Shown one piece after another: positions 1 through 8,355 of a stretch of 64,000 bases of DNA. The notes beneath the pieces are model-generated. The model saw nothing but the letters and a program-made list of their open reading frames with translations, did not search any database and was not told where the DNA came from. Position 1 is the stretch's first letter. Each line of letters opens with the position of its first letter. Made by a program: the position numbers and the translations under genes. The stretch spans positions 62,001-126,000 of the forward strand of contig CAZYHV010000005.1 of the NCBI GenBank assembly GCA_964647485.1. The letters run 5' to 3'. The DNA comes from FW021-bin31 sp964647485. Lineage in GTDB: Bacteria; Bacteroidota; Bacteroidia; Chitinophagales; Chitinophagaceae.

Positions 1-194
1 AAACCTTCATAATTTAGAAAAGAAGGAACAGCATCATGATCTCGAATAAAGCTCTCTGCAAATTTATCAATTTCCAAAAGGCTTTGTCCCGGTTTTAAAA
101 ATGAAGCGACTTCAGCAAGAGTAGAAGAGACCAACTCTGCACTCTTCCTCATCAATGTTATTTCCTCTTCATTTTTATAAGAAATCTTACTCAT
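1..194 (-). CDS. map: Methionine aminopeptidase type I, N-terminal part (cut by window edge)
   Basis: The reverse strand opens with ATG at 194 and encodes MSKISYKNEEEITLMRKSAE and onward to the window edge (about 64 residues). This is the N-terminal helix region of type I methionine aminopeptidases, which remove the initiator Met from nascent proteins. The metal-binding residues lie outside the window, so the call rests on the N-terminal pattern and on gene order: map directly follows secY in Bacteroidota spc operons. The start lies 5 bases after the secY stop, so the two genes are surely co-transcribed. Confidence 0.85.
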   Translation of the reverse strand, partial: MSKISYKNEEEITLMRKSAELVSSTLAEVASFLKPGQSLLEIDKFAESFIRDHDAVPSFLNYEG

Positions 195-199
195 AATTT

Positions 200-1543
200 T
201 TACATAGAAGCCCCAACGGTCGCATTCCTACCTGACACTCTTCCTTTGCTCATTAATCCATCATAATGACGCATAAGTAGGTGTCCTTCAATTTGTTGTA
301 AAGTATCTAGGACTACAGCAACAATAATCAACATAGAAGTTCCTCCAAAGAAAATAGCAAACTGTTGGTTAATGTTTATAGCACTGGCAAATCCTGGCAA
401 TATACCCACAATAGCAAGGAAAATAGAACCTGGTAACATGATACGATCCATGATCGTTCCAATATAATTGGCTGTAGCTTTACCCGGTTTTATGCCCGGA
501 ATAAATCCATTATTCCGTTTCATTTGATCAGCCATCTGTGTCGGATTAAAAATCAAAGCGGTATAAAAATATGTAAACAGGATGACCATTAAAGCATAAA
601 TAATATTATAAGGCACACTGGTAAAGTCTGACAAAGTTTGTATAAAGCCTGCTAATCTTCCTCCCGGGGTAGCCAAACTGGAAAAGGCCATCGGAATAAA
701 CATAATAGATTGGGCAAAAATGATAGGCATTACTCCGGCCGCATTCACCTTCAACGGTAAAAATTGACGTGCACCTCCGACTTGTTTAGCTCCAACAGCT
801 CTCTTAGCATAATTAACCGGAATCTTACGAGTCCCTTGAACAAGGGCAACCAAACCAGCAATAACAACAACTAGGAACAGGATTTCAAGCATAAAGATTA
901 ATAAACCTCCTCCTCCCATATTGGCTTTCGATTGCCATTCATAAATCAATGCTCCGGGAAGTCGTGCAATAATACCAATTTCAATAAGCAATGAAGTTCC
1001 ATTTCCAATCCCTTTATCCGTAATTTTTTCTCCTAACCACATCACAAAAAGAGAACCGGAGGTTAATACAATTACCGTGGACAGCCAAAAGGTAATTCCT
1101 TGAAATTGAGGAAGGATAGCTTGCCCTGATTGTGTTTTTAAATAAGTTACGTAAGCAATGGCCTGGGCGGCTGTCACAACAACGGTCAAATACCGTGTAT
1201 GTTGATTAATCTTTCTTTGACCACTCTCACCTTCTTTTTGTAATTTTTGATAACTAGGAACGACTATAGTCAGCAATTGCATTGCAATAGAAGCTGAAAT
1301 ATAAGGCATAATTCCCAATGCAAAAATAGAAGCCCGAGAGAAGGAGCCTCCTGCAAACATATCTAACAATCCCATCAGTCCTTGTGAAGACTGTTGCATT
1401 GTCAGCATTACCGGATCCAAACCAGGTAAGGTAACGTAGGAACCAATACGATAAACGAAAATAAGACCTACCGTATAGAGTATTCTTTTACGAAGGTCTT
1501 CAATGCTCCATATATTCCTTAATGTCGTTATAATTTTCTTCAC
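200..1543 (-). CDS. secY: Preprotein translocase subunit SecY
   Basis: This encodes the channel subunit of the SecYEG translocon in the inner membrane, through which unfolded secretory proteins pass and membrane proteins are inserted. The 447-residue product has the usual length and about ten hydrophobic segments. The first starts near residue 22, and the plug region around residues 58-75 (MGLLDMFAGGSFSRASIFAL) is easy to recognise. The conserved cytoplasmic loop with KRAVGAKQVGG near residue 250 is present. The gene lies 43 bases after rplO and 5 bases before map, in the standard spc order. SecG, its partner, is encoded far away at 59954-60421. Confidence 0.98.
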   Translation of the reverse strand: MKKIITTLRNIWSIEDLRKRILYTVGLIFVYRIGSYVTLPGLDPVMLTMQQSSQGLMGLLDMFAGGSFSRASIFALGIMPYISASIAMQLLTIVVPSYQKLQKEGESGQRKINQHTRYLTVVVTAAQAIAYVTYLKTQSGQAILPQFQGITFWLSTVIVLTSGSLFVMWLGEKITDKGIGNGTSLLIEIGIIARLPGALIYEWQSKANMGGGGLLIFMLEILFLVVVIAGLVALVQGTRKIPVNYAKRAVGAKQVGGARQFLPLKVNAAGVMPIIFAQSIMFIPMAFSSLATPGGRLAGFIQTLSDFTSVPYNIIYALMVILFTYFYTALIFNPTQMADQMKRNNGFIPGIKPGKATANYIGTIMDRIMLPGSIFLAIVGILPGFASAININQQFAIFFGGTSMLIIVAVVLDTLQQIEGHLLMRHYDGLMSKGRVSGRNATVGASM

Positions 1544-1586
1544 CGGAAATTAATTCATTTTGCAGGTTAAAAATGTGGTAATATTA

Positions 1587-2033
1587 CTAAATTATTTCCA
1601 ATTTAGAACCACTTTTTTCAATTGCTTCTTTAGCTTTTTTACTTACAGCATTTACTTTAAAATCCACTTTAGTAGTTAACTCTCCATCAGAAAGTATTTT
1701 CACTAGTACGTTCTTCCCAATAATATTATTTTCATATAAAGAAGAAGGACTGAATTCCTTTAATTCATGCTTTTCAGTTAACTCTACCACCTGAGTCAGG
1801 TTAAATACCTGATAAGAAACACGATTTATACTTTTAAATCCTCTTTTGGGAACTCTTCTTTGTATAGGCATTTGTCCACCCTCAAATCCAACCTTTGTTT
1901 TGTAGCCACTTCTGGACTGAGCTCCTTTATTTCCGCGCGTAGAAGTACCACCCTTTCCGGATCCTACTCCTCGTCCAACGCGGACTTTTCTTTTTGTTGA
2001 ACCTTTAGCCGGTTTTAATGTATGTAATTTCAT
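1587..2033 (-). CDS. rplO: 50S ribosomal protein L15
   Basis: L15 is a late-assembling protein of the large ribosomal subunit. The 148-residue product shows the long basic, glycine-rich N-terminal extension (RKVRVGRGVGSGKGGTSTRG) that threads into 23S rRNA, followed by the globular C-terminal domain with the typical VNAVSKKAKEAIEKSG segment. Its length matches the family. It lies 18 bases downstream of rpmD and 43 bases upstream of secY, the classical spc order. Confidence 0.98.
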   Translation of the reverse strand: MKLHTLKPAKGSTKRKVRVGRGVGSGKGGTSTRGNKGAQSRSGYKTKVGFEGGQMPIQRRVPKRGFKSINRVSYQVFNLTQVVELTEKHELKEFSPSSLYENNIIGKNVLVKILSDGELTTKVDFKVNAVSKKAKEAIEKSGSKLEII

Positions 2034-2051
2034 TGATAATTCCTTTTAATC

Positions 2052-2228
2052 TTATTTTTCAACTTCCACCAAATGGGAAATTTTTCTAATCATTCCTTCT
2101 ATCTGGGGAGTAGCTTCAAATTCTCTAGAAGAGTTAATCTTACCCAGTCCTAAAGCTTTCAAGGTCCTTTTTTGTCTTACTGGATGGTCGATAGGACTTT
2201 TTACTAATGTTACTTTTATTTTTCCCAT
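2052..2228 (-). CDS. rpmD: 50S ribosomal protein L30
   Basis: A 58-codon minus-strand frame starts at ATG 2228 (MGKIKVTLVKSPIDHPVRQK) and stops at TAA 2052-2054. The TLVKSPI start, the RTLKALGLGKI segment and the C-terminal GMIRKISHLVEVE are standard L30 features, and the length is that of bacterial L30. It fits exactly between rpsE (15 bases) and rplO (18 bases). L30 sits on the solvent side of the large subunit near 5S rRNA; it is absent from some bacteria but is kept here. Confidence 0.97.
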   Translation of the reverse strand: MGKIKVTLVKSPIDHPVRQKRTLKALGLGKINSSREFEATPQIEGMIRKISHLVEVEK

Positions 2229-2243
2229 TATACTGGATTTAGC

Positions 2244-2762
2244 TTATCCGTTAAAAACTTTATTTAAAGAAATATTACGCTTACGCGCAATTTCATAAGG
2301 TTCACGCAATTCTGATAAAGCCTTAATAGTAGCCTTCACAACATTTTGTGGATTGGAAGACCCTAATGATTTGGACAATACATCACGTACCCCCGCACTT
2401 TCTAATACCGCACGCATTGATCCTCCCGCAATTACTCCGGTACCATGTGCAGCAGGTTTGATTAAGACCTTCGCAGCACTTACTTTTGATATTTGAGGAT
2501 GAGGAATACTACCATTGGTGATAGGAACATGAATAAGATTCTTCTTGGCATTATCTATTCCTTTTGCAATTGCCTGTTGAACTTCCTTCGCTTTTCCTAA
2601 ACCATGTCCCACAACCCCATTTTCATTACCTACTACAACCAAAGCTGAAAAGCTAAAATTACGTCCACCTTTAGTAGCTTTAGTCACTCTATTTATGGAA
2701 ACCACTTTTTCTGTTAATTCCAGCTCACCGGCTTTAATCACATTTTTTGCTTGCTTAGCCAT
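2244..2762 (-). CDS. rpsE: 30S ribosomal protein S5
   Basis: S5 contributes to decoding accuracy and to mRNA unwinding at the entry tunnel of the small subunit. The 172-residue protein has the N-terminal dsRBD-like domain (ATKGGRNFSFSALVVVGN, about residues 29-46) and the C-terminal domain with GVIAGGSMRAVLESAGVRDV and SSNPQNVVKAT, all typical. It has a normal length and lies in the standard position between rplR and rpmD. Confidence 0.98.
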   Translation of the reverse strand: MAKQAKNVIKAGELELTEKVVSINRVTKATKGGRNFSFSALVVVGNENGVVGHGLGKAKEVQQAIAKGIDNAKKNLIHVPITNGSIPHPQISKVSAAKVLIKPAAHGTGVIAGGSMRAVLESAGVRDVLSKSLGSSNPQNVVKATIKALSELREPYEIARKRNISLNKVFNG

Positions 2763-2798
2763 TATTTATTAAGATATTCAGTTCAAAAATTTATTCTA

Positions 2799-3152
2799 TT
2801 AAAATTGAAGTCCACCTTCACGTGCTCCTTCACTTAATGCTTTTACTCTGCCATGGTATAAATAGCCACTTCTATCGAAAACACATTTTTCAATACCTAA
2901 AGATTTAGCTTTTGCTGCCAATTCTACTCCAACTTTCTTAGAATCTTCTATTTTTCCTTCATTTCCTTTCTTCAAACCTTTATTTCTAGAAGAAAAAGAG
3001 GCAAGTGTATTTCCATTTTCATCATCAATCAACTGGGCGTATATTTCCTTATTGCTACGGTAAACAGATAATCTCGGTTTTTGAGCAGTCCCGGAAATCC
3101 TTCTCCGAATATGAGAATGAATCTTTTTTCTGCGAATAGTTTTCTTATCCAT
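2799..3152 (-). CDS. rplR: 50S ribosomal protein L18
   Basis: L18 binds 5S rRNA and helps place it in the central protuberance. The 117-residue protein has the basic N-terminus (RRKKIHSHIRRRISGTAQ), the RLSVYRSNKEIYAQLIDD strand pair and the C-terminal VFDRSGYLYHGRVKALSEGA box that defines the family. It starts 11 bases after the rplF stop in transcription-coupled order (rplF, rplR, rpsE). Confidence 0.98.
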   Translation of the reverse strand: MDKKTIRRKKIHSHIRRRISGTAQKPRLSVYRSNKEIYAQLIDDENGNTLASFSSRNKGLKKGNEGKIEDSKKVGVELAAKAKSLGIEKCVFDRSGYLYHGRVKALSEGAREGGLQF

Positions 3153-3163
3153 GATCTTAAACT

Positions 3164-3718
3164 TTATTTACTTGCCGTTTTCCCGGCTTTTCTTCTAACA
3201 ATTTCTCCTTTGTATCTTACCCCTTTCCCTTGATAGGGCTCGGGTTTACGTAAGCTACGAATCTTAGCTGCTACTTGTCCTAAAATCTCTTTATCAATAC
3301 TTTCTAAAGTAATCAAAGGACTTTTCCCCTTTTTAGTTTCAGTGGTCACTGAGACTTCCTCAGGCAATTCCAAAATAAAGTTATGAGAGAACCCAAGGGA
3401 TAAATCAAGAACTTGTCCTTTATTAGTTGCTTTATATCCTACACCTACCAATTCTAATTCTTTTTTAAAACCCTTCGTAACTCCAATAACCATGTTATTA
3501 ATCAAAGCCCGATAGGTTCCATGCAAAGACTTGATTCGTTTTAATTTCGAAGGACGAACAACTTCAATTTCCCCATCCTTCACTTCGATCTTAAATTCTC
3601 TACCTATATTTTTCTTTAATTCACCTTTAGGTCCCTTTACACTCACTTCATTAGCTGGAGATACTTTTATCTCCACTTTATCGGGAACAGGAATCGGTGT
3701 TAATCCAATACGTGACAT
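3164..3718 (-). CDS. rplF: 50S ribosomal protein L6
   Basis: L6 is a two-domain large-subunit protein near the sarcin-ricin loop and the factor-binding site. The 184-residue product starts MSRIGLTPIPVPDKVEI, has the two repeated alpha/beta domains (about 1-80 and 81-184) and ends with the signature KPEPYQGKGVRYKGE followed by a basic tail. It has a normal length and stands in the usual place between rpsH and rplR. Confidence 0.98.
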   Translation of the reverse strand: MSRIGLTPIPVPDKVEIKVSPANEVSVKGPKGELKKNIGREFKIEVKDGEIEVVRPSKLKRIKSLHGTYRALINNMVIGVTKGFKKELELVGVGYKATNKGQVLDLSLGFSHNFILELPEEVSVTTETKKGKSPLITLESIDKEILGQVAAKIRSLRKPEPYQGKGVRYKGEIVRRKAGKTASK

Positions 3719-3754
3719 TTAAAATATTTTTCTAATTATTAATCTAAACAAACA

Positions 3755-4153
3755 TTAATAAACGTAACAAAGTACTTCACCTCCTACCTGGCGTTTGATT
3801 GCTTCTTTGTCTGTCATTACTCCGCTGGATGTAGAAATAATCGAGATTCCCAGACCATTTTTTACCCTTTTAAATTTATCAGGGCTTGCATATTGTCTTA
3901 ATCCGGGTCGACTCACTCTTTTTAAGGATGTAATAGCAGGTCGATGAGTCTCAGGATTATATTTTAAAGCGATCTTAATGATACCTTGTTTATTATCATC
4001 CACAAAAATATACTTGAATATATACCCCTGCTCATATAAAATTTCGGTCATTCTCTTTTTTAAATTAGATGCCGGAATCTCAACTATACGATGACCAGCT
4101 AACTGGGCATTACGAATACGCGTCAAAAAATCAGCTATTGGATCAGTTACCAT
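3755..4153 (-). CDS. rpsH: 30S ribosomal protein S8
   Basis: S8 organises the central domain of 16S rRNA, and in enterobacteria it also represses the spc operon by binding mRNA near rplE. The 132-residue product begins MVTDPIADFLTRIRNA and ends with the conserved GLGISIISTSSGVMTDKEA box and GGEVLCYVY, both family hallmarks. I saw no obvious S8-like target in the rplX-rplE junction, so autoregulation is not claimed. Confidence 0.98.
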   Translation of the reverse strand: MVTDPIADFLTRIRNAQLAGHRIVEIPASNLKKRMTEILYEQGYIFKYIFVDDNKQGIIKIALKYNPETHRPAITSLKRVSRPGLRQYASPDKFKRVKNGLGISIISTSSGVMTDKEAIKRQVGGEVLCYVY

Positions 4154-4182
4154 TGTATATAATTATTTACTCAATTATTAAA

Positions 4183-4452
4183 TTACCACGAAGCTTTTCT
4201 TATTCCGGGGATCTTACCATTTAAAGCCATTTCACGAAACTTAATTCTCGACATCCCAAATTGACGAATATACCCTTTGGGTCTGCCTGTAAGATGACAA
4301 CGATTATGTAGTCTCACAGGAGAAGCATTTTTTGGTAATTTGTCAAGTGCTTCATAATCACCGGCAGCTTTTAACTCTGCACGTTTATCAGCATATTTGG
4401 CTACCAATTTTTCTCGTTTCTTTTGACGTGCGATAACGGATTGCTTTGCCAT
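4183..4452 (-). CDS. rpsN: 30S ribosomal protein S14 (long, zinc-free type)
   Basis: S14 is a late small-subunit protein in the head of the 30S particle. At 89 residues, and lacking the CxxC...CxxC zinc knuckle, it is the long C-minus form. The conserved LHNRCHLTGRPKGYIRQFGM and the C-terminal GIRKASW are present with only a single Cys. It lies between rplE and rpsH. No second, zinc-bearing paralogue is seen in the window. Confidence 0.98.
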   Translation of the reverse strand: MAKQSVIARQKKREKLVAKYADKRAELKAAGDYEALDKLPKNASPVRLHNRCHLTGRPKGYIRQFGMSRIKFREMALNGKIPGIRKASW

Positions 4453-4472
4453 GGTTAATTTCCTTTATTAAA

Positions 4473-5045
4473 TTAAATATTTTTATTCATGTCTTTGAAA
4501 GGGAGTCCTAATGCTTTCAACAATTCATAAGCTTCCTCATTCGTTTTTGCAGTGGTCACAAAAGTAATGTCCATTCCATTAATTTTGTTTACCTTATCAA
4601 TGTTAATCTCAGGGAAAATAATTTGTTCGGTAATACCTAAAGTATAATTCCCATGCCCATCAAAAGACTTTCCATTAATTCCCTTGAAATCTCTAACACG
4701 AGGAAGTGAAACAGAAACCAAACGATCTAAAAACTCATACATTTTGGATCTTCTCAAGGTAACTTTAACGCCAATAGGCATTCCCTTTCTTAACTTAAAG
4801 TTGGATACATCCTTTTTGGACTTCGCAACAAGTGCCTTCTGCCCTACAACGCTTGACATTTCCTCAAGTGCTGTATCTACTAACTTTTTATCAGCAACAG
4901 CACCATTCACACCTTGGTTCAGATTAATCTTTACCAACCGAGGAACCTGCATAATAGATTTATAATTAAACTTTTCGTTTAATGCAGGAATTACTTCATT
5001 CTTATATTTTTCCTCTAAGCGGGGTATATATGTTTTCTCAGCCAT
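4473..5045 (-). CDS. rplE: 50S ribosomal protein L5
   Basis: L5 binds 5S rRNA and contacts the P-site tRNA. I place the start at ATG 5045 (MAEKTYIPRLEEKYKNEV), one base after the rplX stop, which gives 190 residues. An in-frame ATG at 5075 lies inside rplX and would add ten residues that are not typical of the family. Conserved segments include PRLVKINLNQGVN, LRKGMPIGVKVTLR and DFKGINGKSFDGHGNYTLGI. The near-zero spacing suggests translational coupling to rplX. Confidence 0.97.
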   Translation of the reverse strand: MAEKTYIPRLEEKYKNEVIPALNEKFNYKSIMQVPRLVKINLNQGVNGAVADKKLVDTALEEMSSVVGQKALVAKSKKDVSNFKLRKGMPIGVKVTLRRSKMYEFLDRLVSVSLPRVRDFKGINGKSFDGHGNYTLGITEQIIFPEINIDKVNKINGMDITFVTTAKTNEEAYELLKALGLPFKDMNKNI

Positions 5046-5046
5046 T

Positions 5047-5382
5047 TTAAATAACTTCTCCTGATTTTTTAGCAATTCTGACTTTTTTTCCCTCTCTTTC
5101 TTCTATAGAAATACGAGAAGGAGCATCTGATTTAGCATCCCATAACATCACATTAGAAATAGCAATCGGAGCCTCTTGTTTTACGATACCACCTTTCGTG
5201 TTTTGAGCACTAGGCTTGGTATGACGGGTACGTATATTAACACCCTCAACAAGGATACGACCTTCATGAGGTAAAACCTCCAATACTTTACGAGCATGTG
5301 ACAGGTTTTTATCATTCCCGGCAATAACCGCCACTTGATCCCCTTTCTTTATGTGCAATTTGGGTTTGAATCGTTGCTTCAT
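5047..5382 (-). CDS. rplX: 50S ribosomal protein L24
   Basis: L24 is an assembly initiator of the large subunit with a KOW domain. The 111-residue product shows the KOW core (KKGDQVAVIAGNDKNLSHA, near residues 13-31) and the family motif VEGVNIRTRHTKPSAQNTKG. It is the first gene after the internal promoter at 5448-5479, and so is probably the first gene of a separately expressed spc transcript. It is followed after one base by rplE. Confidence 0.97.
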   Translation of the reverse strand: MKQRFKPKLHIKKGDQVAVIAGNDKNLSHARKVLEVLPHEGRILVEGVNIRTRHTKPSAQNTKGGIVKQEAPIAISNVMLWDAKSDAPSRISIEEREGKKVRIAKKSGEVI

Positions 5383-5447
5383 GATTAAAAATTCTTTCCT
5401 TTATAAAAAAACCTTCCGACCTTTTCTCTTATTTAATTTTTGGGCTG

Positions 5448-5479
5448 CAAAGGTACATTAATTTAATGATATAATACAA
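5448..5479 (-). promoter_or_regulatory. Internal promoter ahead of rplX (spc promoter)
   Basis: On the minus strand the 100-base rplN-rplX gap contains TTG (5477-5479), a 21-base spacer and TACCTTTG (5448-5455). This fits the Bacteroidota housekeeping promoter (-33 TTG, -7 TAnnTTTG). The gap is the longest in the cluster and the element is oriented toward rplX, so the spc half can be transcribed independently of the S10 half. Confidence 0.75.
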
Positions 5480-5482
5480 TCA

Positions 5483-5851
5483 TTATAATACTTCGGGAGC
5501 AAGAGAGACTATTTTCATATATCCTTTATCTCTTAACTCACGAGCAACAGGTCCAAAGATACGAGAGCCTCTGGGTTCTTCAGAATTATTGAGCAATACT
5601 ACAGCATTGTCATCAAAATTAATAAAAGAACCGTCTTGTCGACGTAATTTATATTTTGTTCTAACAACAACTGCCTTACTTACGGTTCCTTTCTTCACTC
5701 CACCGGAAGGCATGGCATTTTTGACTGTTACAACAATTTTATCGCCAATATGTGCATAATCCTGTCCGGAATTTCCTAGCACTTTTATACAGAGTACTTC
5801 TTTAGCACCACTATTATCGGCTACCCTTAATCTGGTTTCTTGCTGAATCAT
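5483..5851 (-). CDS. rplN: 50S ribosomal protein L14
   Basis: L14 sits at the subunit interface, forms intersubunit bridges and is the binding site of the silencing factor RsfS. The 122-residue product begins MIQQETRLRVADNSGAKEV and has the conserved SRIFGPVARELRDKGYMKIVSLAPEVL type C-terminus. It is the last gene of the S10 half before a 100-base gap with its own promoter. Confidence 0.98.
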   Translation of the reverse strand: MIQQETRLRVADNSGAKEVLCIKVLGNSGQDYAHIGDKIVVTVKNAMPSGGVKKGTVSKAVVVRTKYKLRRQDGSFINFDDNAVVLLNNSEEPRGSRIFGPVARELRDKGYMKIVSLAPEVL

Positions 5852-5863
5852 TTTAACTTATTT

Positions 5864-6124
5864 CTATTTAGCTTTTTCAATAACTTCAACCAGTCTCCAA
5901 CGCTTATTTTTACTCAATGGACGCGTTTCCATAATCCGTACTTTGTCCCCCACATTGCAAGTATTGTCTTCATCATGGGTCATATAGCTAGAAGTCTTCT
6001 TCACAAACTTCCCGTAAAGGGGATGACGGAGTCTTCTATGTACCTTAACAACAATGGATTTATCCATTTTATTACTGGTAACAGTTCCAATTCTGGTTTT
6101 CCTTAAATTTCTTTCTTCGGTCAT
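5864..6124 (-). CDS. rpsQ: 30S ribosomal protein S17
   Basis: S17 is a primary 16S rRNA binder with an OB fold. The 86-residue product carries RKTRIGTVTSNKMDKSIVV and the conserved VGDKVRIMETRPLSKNKRW segment. It has a normal length and is placed between rpmC and rplN as expected. Confidence 0.98.
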   Translation of the reverse strand: MTEERNLRKTRIGTVTSNKMDKSIVVKVHRRLRHPLYGKFVKKTSSYMTHDEDNTCNVGDKVRIMETRPLSKNKRWRLVEVIEKAK

Positions 6125-6159
6125 GATATTATTATTTACCCTGTTAAGGATACGATCAT

Positions 6160-6369
6160 TTATTCGGCTTTAGGGTTTAATTCTCTACTGCGCTTTTCGG
6201 TTTTCAAACGAGCTATATCTCTTCTGAGAAGTTTCATGGTTAATGGATTTTCTACCGGGGTCACCGCATGTGAAAATTTTAATTTTTTCAGCCTCAATTT
6301 ATATTCCGTTATCTTAGCATCTATGTCATGATCACTAAGGGAACGTACTTCTAATTTATCCTGAGCCAT
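6160..6369 (-). CDS. rpmC: 50S ribosomal protein L29
   Basis: L29 is a small coiled-coil protein at the polypeptide exit tunnel, where it contacts trigger factor and SRP. The 69-residue product has the two-helix hairpin with the conserved second helix signature ENPLTMKLLRRDIARLKTEK. It lies 47 bases after rplP and 35 bases before rpsQ. Confidence 0.97.
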   Translation of the reverse strand: MAQDKLEVRSLSDHDIDAKITEYKLRLKKLKFSHAVTPVENPLTMKLLRRDIARLKTEKRSRELNPKAE

Positions 6370-6416
6370 ATCTTTGGTTTTAATAAAGTCGATTCAAAAT
6401 CGCCTCTTTCATTAAT

Positions 6417-6836
6417 TTAAAATTCGTAATCCCTACGTACAACAATTTTTGTTTTGATCGGCAACTTAGAAGCAGCCAATGTTAAAGCCTGACGAGCTAC
6501 TTCATAAGGAACACCATCTACTTCAAACAACATACGACCGGGCTTCACTACAGCAGCCCAATGATCCGGACTTCCCTTTCCTTTACCCATTCTCACCTCT
6601 AGAGGTTTTTTAGTAATTGGTTTATCCGGAAAAATCCTGATCCAAACCTGCCCTTCTCTCTTCATGTGTCTTGTTACCGCAATACGGGAAGCTTCTATTT
6701 GTCTGTCAGTAATCCATTTGGGCTCTAAGGCTTTCAATCCAAAAGAACCAAAAGCTATAGAAGTCCCTCTGTGTGCATTCCCTTTGGAAGGATTTTTATG
6801 AACTTTACGATGTTTAGTCTTCTTTGGTTGTAACAT
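6417..6836 (-). CDS. rplP: 50S ribosomal protein L16
   Basis: L16 organises the A-site tRNA and elongation-factor contact region of the large subunit. The 139-residue product begins MLQPKKTKHRKVHKN and has the conserved FGLKALEPKWITDRQIEASR, WIRIFPDKPITKKPLEVRMG and GKGSPDHWAAVVKPGRMLFE boxes. It is full length and in the standard gene order. Confidence 0.98.
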   Translation of the reverse strand: MLQPKKTKHRKVHKNPSKGNAHRGTSIAFGSFGLKALEPKWITDRQIEASRIAVTRHMKREGQVWIRIFPDKPITKKPLEVRMGKGKGSPDHWAAVVKPGRMLFEVDGVPYEVARQALTLAASKLPIKTKIVVRRDYEF

Positions 6837-6890
6837 GTTTAAAAAATTTATAGCTACTTAATCGCCATTTATTTAATCTAAGGATGACTA

Positions 6891-7604
6891 TTATCTTCTT
6901 CTAGCGCGTCCACGACGACGATTTCTATCCCTTTTCTTACCTCCGGCCTGGAAATTAGGATTCAAATCCCGTTTTCCTAAAACCTCTCCTTTACATATCC
7001 ATACTTTCACTCCAATTTTACCATACACTGTATTTGCAGCAGTACTACAGTAATCAATATCCATTCTAAAAGTATGCAATGGAATTCTTCCCTGCTTCAT
7101 CTCTTCTTTACGAGCAATTTCAGCACCACCAAGTCGTCCTCCAACTTTTATTTTTATTCCTTCAGCGCCCATTCTTAAAGCCGTCGCAATAGCCATACGA
7201 ATAGCCCTTTTATAATTGACGCGATTTTCTATCTGTCTGCAGATATTCTCAGCTACAATATTGGCATCCACTTCAGGGCGACGGATCTCCAAAATATTGA
7301 TTTGAACATCTTGCTTATCCGTCAATTTCTTTATTTCCTCTTTAATCCGATCTACCTCAGAGCCACCTTTCCCAATAATGATACCCGGCTTAGAAGTATG
7401 AATCGTAATAATCAACTTATTTAAGGTACGTTCAATAACAACTCTCGCTACACCCCCTTTATTGATACGTGCATCAAGATAAGTACGGATTTTATTATCT
7501 TCAATAAGTTTCGGAGCAAAATCAGTTTTATTCCCAAACCAGTTTGAATCCCATCCGCGAATTATTCCTAAGCGGTTTCCTATTGGATTTGTCTTTTGAC
7601 CCAT
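6891..7604 (-). CDS. rpsC: 30S ribosomal protein S3
   Basis: S3 lines the mRNA entry pore. The 237-residue product starts MGQKTNPIGNRLGIIRGWDS, contains a type II KH domain with the GIIIGKGGSEVDRIKEEI loop (about residues 74-91), and has the C-terminal domain with GRLGGAEIARKEEMKQGRIP. It ends in an arginine-rich tail (KKRDRNRRRGRARRR). Its length is normal for the phylum. Confidence 0.98.
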   Translation of the reverse strand: MGQKTNPIGNRLGIIRGWDSNWFGNKTDFAPKLIEDNKIRTYLDARINKGGVARVVIERTLNKLIITIHTSKPGIIIGKGGSEVDRIKEEIKKLTDKQDVQINILEIRRPEVDANIVAENICRQIENRVNYKRAIRMAIATALRMGAEGIKIKVGGRLGGAEIARKEEMKQGRIPLHTFRMDIDYCSTAANTVYGKIGVKVWICKGEVLGKRDLNPNFQAGGKKRDRNRRRGRARRR

Positions 7605-7634
7605 GTCTAACTTTTAATCCTTAACGTTTAATTT

Positions 7635-8042
7635 TTATTCTTTATTTTCTGTTTCTTCTGTTGATTCAACTTCTTCCGGTGTATTCACCGGTTCAGGTTG
7701 ATTTTTAGCATCAACAATAACGGTTACATGATTACTACGTTTACGAATACGATTTGCTCTTCCTTGCGCACGTGGACGTAATCTCTTTAACATGGTTCCA
7801 CCATCAACAAAAATAGTTTTAATATAGAGTTCCGCATCTTCTACCCTTTGCCCTTCATTAGCTTGTTCCCAATTGTTAACGGCAGAAAGAATCAATTTCT
7901 CTAAAGGAATACTTGCATAATTAGATTGAAACTTTAATATATCAAGTGCCTTTTCAACTTCCTTACCTCTAATCAAGTCAGCGATTAGACGCATTTTCCG
8001 AGTAGATGTCGGATGATTTTTAAGTTTTGCTACAGCTTCCAT
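7635..8042 (-). CDS. rplV: 50S ribosomal protein L22 with acidic tail
   Basis: L22 has a globular part on the ribosome surface and a beta-hairpin lining the exit tunnel. The 135-residue product shows the tunnel hairpin MLKRLRPRAQGRANRIRKRS (about residues 83-102). After the usual end near residue 111 it has an unusual acidic tail (NTPEEVESTEETENKE), so it is longer than the roughly 110-residue family norm. Similar tails occur in Bacteroidota, and their role is not known to me. Confidence 0.97.
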   Translation of the reverse strand: MEAVAKLKNHPTSTRKMRLIADLIRGKEVEKALDILKFQSNYASIPLEKLILSAVNNWEQANEGQRVEDAELYIKTIFVDGGTMLKRLRPRAQGRANRIRKRSNHVTVIVDAKNQPEPVNTPEEVESTEETENKE

Positions 8043-8060
8043 TTCTTAATTCTTGTTATT

Positions 8061-8327
8061 TTACTTACTTTGGGTATGCCCTTTAAAGTTTCTAGTAGGT
8101 GCAAACTCTCCCAATTTATGCCCCACCATATATTCTGTTACGAAAACAGGAATAAATTTGTTCCCATTATGTACAGCAAAGGTATGTCCAACAAACTCAG
8201 GAGAAATAGTAGAACGCCTACTCCAAGTCTTAATTACTGATTTCTTCACACTCCCCTCATTCATAGCATCTATTTTTGCCATCAGAGAATGTTCTATATA
8301 AGGTCCTTTTTTTATGGAACGAGCCAT
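8061..8327 (-). CDS. rpsS: 30S ribosomal protein S19
   Basis: S19 forms a complex with S13 in the 30S head and contacts tRNA. The 88-residue product begins MARSIKKGPYIEHSLMAKID and has the family signature TISPEFVGHTFAVHNGNKFI followed by MVGHKLGEFAPTR. Spacing to the flanking rplV and rplB genes is short and the length is normal. Confidence 0.98.
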   Translation of the reverse strand: MARSIKKGPYIEHSLMAKIDAMNEGSVKKSVIKTWSRRSTISPEFVGHTFAVHNGNKFIPVFVTEYMVGHKLGEFAPTRNFKGHTQSK

Positions 8328-8355
8328 GTTATATCCTATTAAGTGTTGCTAAAAA

